A DNA stretch of 64,000 nt from Macrostomum hystrix (lineage: Eukaryota; Platyhelminthes; Macrostomidae), in the NCBI GenBank assembly GCA_950097015.1, contig CATNEN010000038.1, forward strand, positions 620,001 to 684,000, in the 5' to 3' direction. The notes below the pieces were generated by a model. That model was not told where the DNA came from and did not search any database. It saw only the letters and a list, made by a program, of their open reading frames with translations. Below, piece by piece: positions 57,188 through 64,000 of this stretch. The number at the start of each line of letters is the position of its first letter. The first letter of the stretch is position 1. The translations under genes and the position numbers were made by a program.

Positions 57188-60100
57188 ATGCAGCATCCGT
57201 CGACAGAGCAGGCTGCTACAGCATCCACTGCCTCCTTTTCCATTCTGCGACGCTGTCAGTTCCGTTGCCAAGACACCGGTCGAATCGCCTGGCTCTCCTG
57301 CGAAGACTCACCGGGCTGCTCTCGCGGCGAACAACACCTGATTCGGTGCATTCGACTGGCGCTGAACATCGACGATGTTGACGCACTGGTCGTGGAAGAT
57401 CCCACAGGTAGAGTTTTTCACGCCAGTCGAATCACCTCCTGGCGAAGGACGCGTCGAGTGACAATCGACCAGAGCCTGTGGATCTGCCGTGACATTCGCA
57501 GTTCGTCACCGTCCGACCACGTAGCTGGCGATATAAAAGTGGACTGCAGTGTAAGCACTGACAGCGAAGCCATGAAAGTGAAAGCAGCTCAGGGGCCAAA
57601 CGGTGCAGCAGTTTCACAGCCATTGTCGCTGCAGGTGCTCAATCAGCTAGATGACATTAACGCTCGGTAAGTGCTTTGTTTGAATACATGGTACACTAAA
57701 TACGAGTATCATTCGAGTGTACGTCTGTGTTAGCTTTTTAAACTTGTTGCTAAAGTGCACCACGTTTGCTTTTGAATAGAATGAAAGGTCGATTAAATTT
57801 GAATAGCTCGTACGTTATCACTTAAAGAGGGTGCATTTAATCCTTTCGACTTTGAAATTACTAGACGAGTAATTGAAATTACTTTATACGTTCCTATATC
57901 ATAAACATTTCAGCCTCAGCAACATCAGTGCCTCACTGTCTCGTCTAGTCAACGGTCGTCAGCAGAAGCAGAGGCAAAGCCAACTGCCAAATCTAGGATG
58001 CGACGTTGCGACACCTCAAACTGCTGCGCTAGAGGTGCGTAGCATTAGACGCTACCTCCGGCTGCACCAGCAGCAGCCACTGCAGCTCTGCGGCGCCATC
58101 GCCAGCGGCGGTGTCACAGAATCCGAGCTTGCCACTCTGCGGCAGCCGAACTTTTCAAACTGGGACTGGCCGGAGCAGAGACTGCCAGTTTTTCTGCGCC
58201 GAATGTTTCAGGATCTGCAGCTGACGCAGCTATTCTGCATCGAGGAACACACGCTGGACGAATTTCTCGTGCAAGTTTACCGGCGCTATAATCGGGTGCC
58301 GTTTCACAACTTTCAGCACGGCTTTATGGTCACTCAGATGGCCTACTGCTTGGCGTGGACTGGCGAGCTACGCCAGCGACTGCCACCGGTGAGAGCGCGC
58401 GTGTTCGACTGCGTTTTCCTACTGAAAAGAATCCCCTCGCGTATTGAGAGGCGACTTCACTTCTCGATTTCATTACAACCTTCTGTCCGTACAACAATCC
58501 GACGTCGGCTGACCTTCCCGGCGTGCAGCGAAATCGGAAGTTCTGCATTACGCCAATGAAAAAATGCAGAATCAGCTTTAGATGCGAACGCTGGTTAACG
58601 TCGGTGTAATATTAAAGTTTCCATTTTCCATCGACGTCGAAACATAGCGGCCGCCGATGTCGACCGACGTTAGATTTTTAACTGACTGGGTCATGTCTCA
58701 CATTTTTAGATAATGAGCGAAAGCATATATAAATTCGGATTAATTTATGAATCTTTGTCTGAATTATAAACAGCAATGAGTCCTTTAAGTGCATGTAACT
58801 TTTTTTGGCTTCCGTTAGGTAGGGACATTTTTTATAGAGAGTAATTATCCACAGTCGATAAATGCTGGAGTAAGTCTTCCCTGTAGTTCGCATCTATAGT
58901 GAAACCCACATTGAAAGGTATGTATACACAGAACTTTAGATTTTTTCAAGCATACGTATAGTATCATAAGGTTTCTGAGTTAACAAAAAAGTAAGTAAAC
59001 GGATAGGTAACTCCTTTGTAAACGAAGTTATAGAGCGGCACGTAATACTTACGCAAAATTTTGGGTTAGCGGAATAGCGACAAAGCGATACTTTTTAAAA
59101 TTGAAAGGAATTTCGTAAGCATCGTGATGAGATGTATGGGATTTCCAGAAGTGCTTTTCGTTCAGCGATCCTAATTTATCCCATATCGCAGCTGCAGCTC
59201 CTCTGCCTGCTGACGGCAGCCATTTGCCACGACCTGGACCATCCGGGCCTTTCAAACCACTATCAGCGCAGCGCCGGCTCCGCACTGGCGGCCTGCTACG
59301 GTCCGCAGTCCACATTGGAGCGGCATCACCTGGCGACCGCTTTCTCCGTGCTGGCCGACCCGTCCAGCAACCTGCTTTCCGGCCTCAGTCCGGAGCAGTT
59401 TCAATCGGCCAGGCGGCTGATCGCCCGTCTGGTGCTCGCCACGGATCTGGCCATGCACGGCCGGGTGATGGCCGACTTTCAGGTCTGCCTGCAGCCCCAC
59501 ATATCGAGAGAGGGTTGGGAGTAAAGATTATTCTAGAAGATGGGAATTGTGTAGAGGCCTTGAGGAAAAAAGCTATGGAGTGGAAAAAGAAGAGTGAGGC
59601 AGAGGGAGAGGAAGAGTGTGACTATGGTAGAGGAGGAGGGGCAGAGTAGAGGAAGAGGGGAGAGTAGAGAAAGAGGGGAGAGTAGAGGAAGAGGGGCAGA
59701 GTAGAGGAAGAGGGGAGAGTAGAGGAAGAGGGGAGAGTAGAGGAAGAGGGGAGAGTAGAGGAAGAGGGGAGAGTAGAGGAAGAGGGAGAGTAGAGGAAGA
59801 GAGGAGAGTAGAGAAAGAGGGGAGAGTAGAGGAAGAGGGGAGAGTAGAGGAAGAGGGAGAGTAGAGGAAGAGGGGAGAGTAGAGGAAGAGGGGAGAGTAG
59901 AGGAAGAGGGGAGAGTAGAGGAAGAGGGAGAGTAGAGGAAGAGAGGAGAGTAGAGGAAGAGGGGAGAGTAGAGGAAGAGGGGAGAGTAGAGGAAGAGGGG
60001 AGAGTAGAGGAAGAGGGGAGAGTAGAGGAAGAGGGGAGAGTAGAGGAAGAGGGGAGAGTAGAGTAAGAGGGGAGAGTAGAGGAAGAGAGGAGAGTAGAGG

Positions 60101-60875
60101 AAGAGGGGAGAGTAGAGGAAGAGGGGCAGAGTAGAGGAAGAGGGGCAGAATAGAGGAAGAGGGGAGAGTAGAGGAAGAGGGGCAGAGTAGAGGAAGAGGG
60201 GCAGAATAGAGGAAGAGGGGAGAGTAGAGGAAGAGGGGCAGAGTAGAATAGTAACAAAGGGAGAGGAAGAGGGGGAGGCAGAGTTAGAGGGGCAGGGGAG
60301 GTAAGGCAGTTGAAGCACTGAAGTGAACTAAAAAAGTTTGTGACGGAGAATCAGAGAGACAGTGTACTAAGAGGGTAATTACTCGTATTTTAGCCAACAT
60401 CATTCAAGTCTAATCGTACAGTGTAAGAAAGCGCAAAAGATCCTTCCTGCAGGCCAGTACCGATGCCGGCTTCAACTGGCAGAGCAGGCGCCATCGAGAA
60501 GTCCTGCTTTGCGTGCTCATCAAAGCCGCTGACCTTAGCAACGAGGCCAGGCCCCTGGCAACAGCGGAGCGGTGGATCGATCGACTGCTGGATGAATTCT
60601 TTGCCGAGGCCAGACTGGAACGCAGCCTAGGAATCGAACCCTTAGCCAGCATGGATCCGGAGAAGGTCCGTTGCAAGGCGCAGAGCCAGTGCGGCTTCAT
60701 TGGCAGCGTGGCTCTGCCGCTGAACTCGGCCCTGGCCAGGGTGCTGCCGCGTGCCAGCGAATGCCTGGTGGCTCCAGTGCAGCGACAGCTGCGCCACTAC
60801 ACGAATCAGCTCAGCAGATGCGGCGAGGCCGGCGACTGTCGGTGTTGCGACTCAACTTCATCGCATGACAACTGA
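57188..60875 (+). CDS. PDE9-like 3',5'-cyclic GMP phosphodiesterase
   Basis: Class I metal-dependent phosphodiesterase; its closest family appears to be PDE9, which hydrolyses cGMP. Exons are 57188-57666, 57914-58388, 59192-59482 and 60453-60875, closing in phase to 555 aa. The N-terminal part has the PDE9-type segment DVDALVVEDPTGRVFHAS. The catalytic domain begins near FSNWDWPEQ. It holds FHNFQHGF (general-acid His 291 and metal His 295), TAAICHDLDHPG (metal His 331, Asp 332), LIKAADLSNEARP (metal Asp 442) and QCGFIG with the invariant nucleotide-clamp Gln near 494. All metal ligands are present, so it should be active. The start is uncertain: the frame stays open to an acceptor at 57048. 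Exon 3 could start at 59198. Intron 3 carries an 18-bp minisatellite. Confidence 0.9.
59640..60245. repeat. Minisatellite, 17-18-bp unit
   Basis: About 34 copies of AGAGGAAGAGGGGAGAGT, with GGGGCAGAGT and GGGAGAGT variants. It lies in intron 3 of the PDE9-like gene and is purine-rich on the sense strand. Confidence 0.97.
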
Positions 60876-60944
60876 GCACTCATTGGCATCCAGCTTCCCG
60901 GATCGTGTGCTCAGATACTGAATTGAATCACATTCCTTTTCTAT

Positions 60945-63900
60945 CCTCTCTCCTCATGTCCCACTCTCTCTCCTCATGTCCTACTCTCTCTCCTCATGTC
61001 CTACTCTCTCTCCTCATGTCCCACTCTCTCCTCATGTCCGACTCTCTCTCCTCATGTCCTACTCTCTCTCCTCATGTCCCACTCTCTCCTCATGTCCTAC
61101 TCTCTCTCCTCATGTCCCACTCTCTCTCCTCATGTCCGACTCTCTCTCCTCATGTCCGACTCTCTCCTCATGTCCCACTCTCTCCTCATGTCCTACTCTC
61201 TCTCCTCATGACCTACTCTCTCTCCTCATGTCCCACTCTCTCCTCATGTCCTACTCTCTCTCCTCATGTCCCACTCTCTCTCCTCATGTCCGACTCTCTC
61301 TCCTCATGTCCGACTCTCTCCTCATGTCCCACTCTCTCCTCATGTCCTACTCTCTCTCCTCATGTCCCAATCTCTCTCCTCATGTCCCACTCTCTCCTCA
61401 TGTCCCACTCTCTCTCCTCATGTCCCACTCTCTCTCCTCATGTCCCACTCTCTCTCCTCATGTCCCACTCTCTCTCCTCATGTCCGACTCTCTCTCCTCA
61501 TGTCCCACTCTCTCTCCTCATGTCCCACTCTCTCCTCATGTCCCACTCTCTCTCCTCATGTCCCACTCTCTCTCCTCATGTCCCACTCTCTCTCCTCATG
61601 TCCCACTCTCTCTCCTCATGTCCCACTCTCTCCTCATGTCCCACTCTTTATCCTCATGTCCTACTCTCTCTCCTCATGTCCTACTCTCTCTCCTCATGTC
61701 CTACTCTCTCTCCTCATGTCCTACTCTCTCTCCTCATGTCCGACTCTCTCTCCTCATGTCCGACTCTCTCCTCATGTCCCACTCTCTCCTCATGTCCTAC
61801 TCTCTCTCCTCATGACCTACTCTCTCTCCTCATGTCCCACTCTCTCCTCATGTCCTACTCTCTCTCCTCATGTCCCACTCTCTCTCCTCATGTCCGACTC
61901 TCTCTCTTCATGTCCGACTCTCTCCTCATGTCCCACTCTCTCCTCATGTCCTACTCTCTCTCCTCATGTCCCAATCTCTCTCCTCATGTCCCACTCTCTC
62001 CTCATGTCCCACTCTCTCTCCTCATGTCCCACTCTCTCTCCTCATGTCCCACTCTCTCTCCTCATGTCCCACTCTCTCTCCTCATGTCCGACTCTCTCTC
62101 CTCATGTCCCACTCTCTCTCCTCATGTCCCACTCTCTCCTCATGTCCCACTCTCTCTCCTCATGTCCCACTCTCTCTCCTCATGTCCCACTCTCTCTCCT
62201 CATGTCCCACTCTCTCTCCTCATGTCCCACTCTCTCCTCATGTCCCACTCTTTATCCTCATGTCCTACTCTCTCTCCTCATGTCCTACTCTCTCTCCTCA
62301 TGTCCTACTCTCTCTCCTCATGTCCTACTCTCTCTCCTCATGTCCTACTCTCTCTCCTCATGTCCCACTCTCTCTCCTCATGTCCTACTCTCTCTCCTCA
62401 TGTTCTACTCTCTCTCCTCATGTCCTACTCTCTCTCCTCATGTCCTACTCTCTCTCTCCTCATGTCCCACTCTCTCTCCTCATGTCCTACTCTCTCTCCT
62501 CATGTCCTACTCTCTCTCCTCATGTCCCAATCTCTCTCCTCATGTCCCACTCTCTCCTCATGTCCCACTCTCTCTCCTCATGTCCCACTCTCTCTCCTCA
62601 TGTCCCACTCTCTCTCCTCATGTCCCACTCTCTCTCCTCATGTCCGACTCTCTCTCCTCATGTCCCACTCTCTCTCCTCATGTCCCACTCTCTCCTCATG
62701 TCCCACTCTCTCTCCTCATGTCCCACTCTCTCTCCTCATGTCCCACTCTCTCTCCTCATGTCCCACTCTCTCTCCTCATGTCCCACTCTCTCCTCATGTC
62801 CCACTCTTTATCCTCATGTCCTACTCTCTCTCCTCATGTCCTACTCTCTCTCCTCATGTCCTACTCTCTCTCCTCATGTCCTACTCTCTCTCCTCATGTC
62901 CGACTCTCTCTCCTCATGTCCGACTCTCTCCTCATGTCCCACTCTCTCCTCATGTCCTACTCTCTCTCCTCATGACCTACTCTCTCTCCTCATGTCCCAC
63001 TCTCTCCTCATGTCCTACTCTCTCTCCTCATGTCCCACTCTCTCTCCTCATGTCCGACTCTCTCTCTTCATGTCCGACTCTCTCCTCATGTCCCACTCTC
63101 TCCTCATGTCCTACTCTCTCTCCTCATGTCCCAATCTCTCTCCTCATGTCCCACTCTCTCCTCATGTCCCACTCTCTCTCCTCATGTCCCACTCTCTCTC
63201 CTCATGTCCCACTCTCTCTCCTCATGTCCCACTCTCTCTCCTCATGTCCGACTCTCTCTCCTCATGTCCCACTCTCTCTCCTCATGTCCCACTCTCTCCT
63301 CATGTCCCACTCTCTCTCCTCATGTCCCACTCTCTCTCCTCATGTCCCACTCTCTCTCCTCATGTCCCACTCTCTCTCCTCATGTCCCACTCTCTCCTCA
63401 TGTCCCACTCTTTATCCTCATGTCCTACTCTCTCTCCTCATGTCCTACTCTCTCTCCTCATGTCCTACTCTCTCTCCTCATGTCCTACTCTCTCTCCTCA
63501 TGTCCTACTCTCTCTCCTCATGTCCCACTCTCTCTCCTCATGTCCTACTCTCTCTCCTCATGTCCTACTCTCTCTCCTCATGTCCTACTCTCTCTCCTCA
63601 TGTTCTACTCTCTCTCCTCATGTTCTACTCTCTCTCCTCATGTCCTACTCTCTCCTCATGTCCTACCCTCTCCTCATGTCCTATTCTTCTCTCCTCTCTT
63701 CCCACTCTTCTCATTCCTCATGTCCTACTCTCTCTCCTCATGTCCTACTCTCTCTCCTTATGTCCTACTCTCTCTCCTCATGTCCTACTCTCTCTCCTCA
63801 TGTCCCACTCTCTCTCCTCATGTCCGACTCTCTCTCCTCATGTCCGACTCTCTCCTCATGTCCCACTCTCTCCTCATGTCCTACTCTCTCTCCTCATGTC

Positions 63901-64000
63901 CCACTCTCTCCTCATGTCCTACTCTCTCTCCTCATGTCCTACTCTCTCTCCTCATGTCCCACTCTCTCTCCTCATGTCCTACTCTCTCTCCTCATGTCCC
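60945..64000. repeat. Large minisatellite, 18-20-bp unit, runs off window
   Basis: About 155 copies of CTCTCTCCTCATGTCCCACT or shorter CTCTCCTCATGTCCCACT, with TCCTAC, TCCGAC and GACCTAC variants. A CTCTTTATCCTCATG variant recurs near 61644, 62248, 62804 and 63408, giving higher-order units of about 556-604 bp. It starts some 70 bp after the PDE9-like stop codon, so the PDE9 3' end is at or within the array. Confidence 0.97.

Noticed and set aside
60976-62975. 569-codon frame after the PDE9-like gene
   Set aside because: Translated 20-bp array with no non-repetitive part.

Overview
This is eukaryotic (metazoan) DNA. It has split genes with GT-AG introns, a nuclear tRNA gene, SINE-like and non-LTR retroelement remnants, and a very high load of tandem minisatellites. 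The mix of genes (class A GPCR, DEG/ENaC channel, ZU5/death-domain protein, anillin, SMYD4, PDE9), the GC-rich exons in AT-rich surroundings, the short introns and the extreme minisatellite content suggest a free-living invertebrate. A flatworm of the Macrostomum type is my best guess, but this is inference and no species-level marker was checked.

Layout. 1-4046 (-): class A GPCR whose 3' exon lies off the left edge. 4990-6140 (+): a poorly resolved gene. 8468-15227 (+): a complete five-exon DEG/ENaC channel subunit. 16477-19102 (+): an unrecognised three-exon gene of 825 aa. 19.1-21.2 kb: AT-rich and gene-poor. 21617-26946 (-): a seven-exon ZU5/death-domain gene, with a possible extra first exon at 34273-34349 beyond a 7 kb repeat-filled interval. 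27.4-36.4 kb: almost entirely minisatellite. 36953-37318 (-): COX6A. 40503-45295 (-): anillin. 46403-46801 (-): SmD1. 47505-51881 (-): SMYD4, with its N-terminus not found. 51.9-57 kb: AT-rich, with a MITE, a SINE, tRNA-Gly(UCC) and a non-LTR remnant. 57188-60875 (+): PDE9-like phosphodiesterase. 60.9-64 kb: a minisatellite running off the right edge.

About 22 kb, roughly a third of the window, is tandem array with units of about 14-33 bp. Each array has its own unrelated unit, and most lie inside introns or just outside genes. They generate many long but spurious open frames. I assembled exon models by eye from splice consensus and phase. The DEG/ENaC, ZU5/death, anillin, SMYD4 and PDE9 models all close in phase across every junction, which is good internal support, but no transcript was available.

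The most unusual observation is the minisatellite in the large GPCR intron (about 2938-3340). Its 30-bp unit is a copy of the exon-intron junction itself, so the array is a tandem row of about 13 intact or damaged 5' splice sites starting at the true donor. Other points of note are His-x-Thr in place of His-x-Ser at the ZU5 autoproteolysis position, a coding minisatellite inside anillin, a minisatellite born inside a SINE, and splice acceptors just upstream of the SmD1 and anillin start codons, compatible with spliced-leader trans-splicing.
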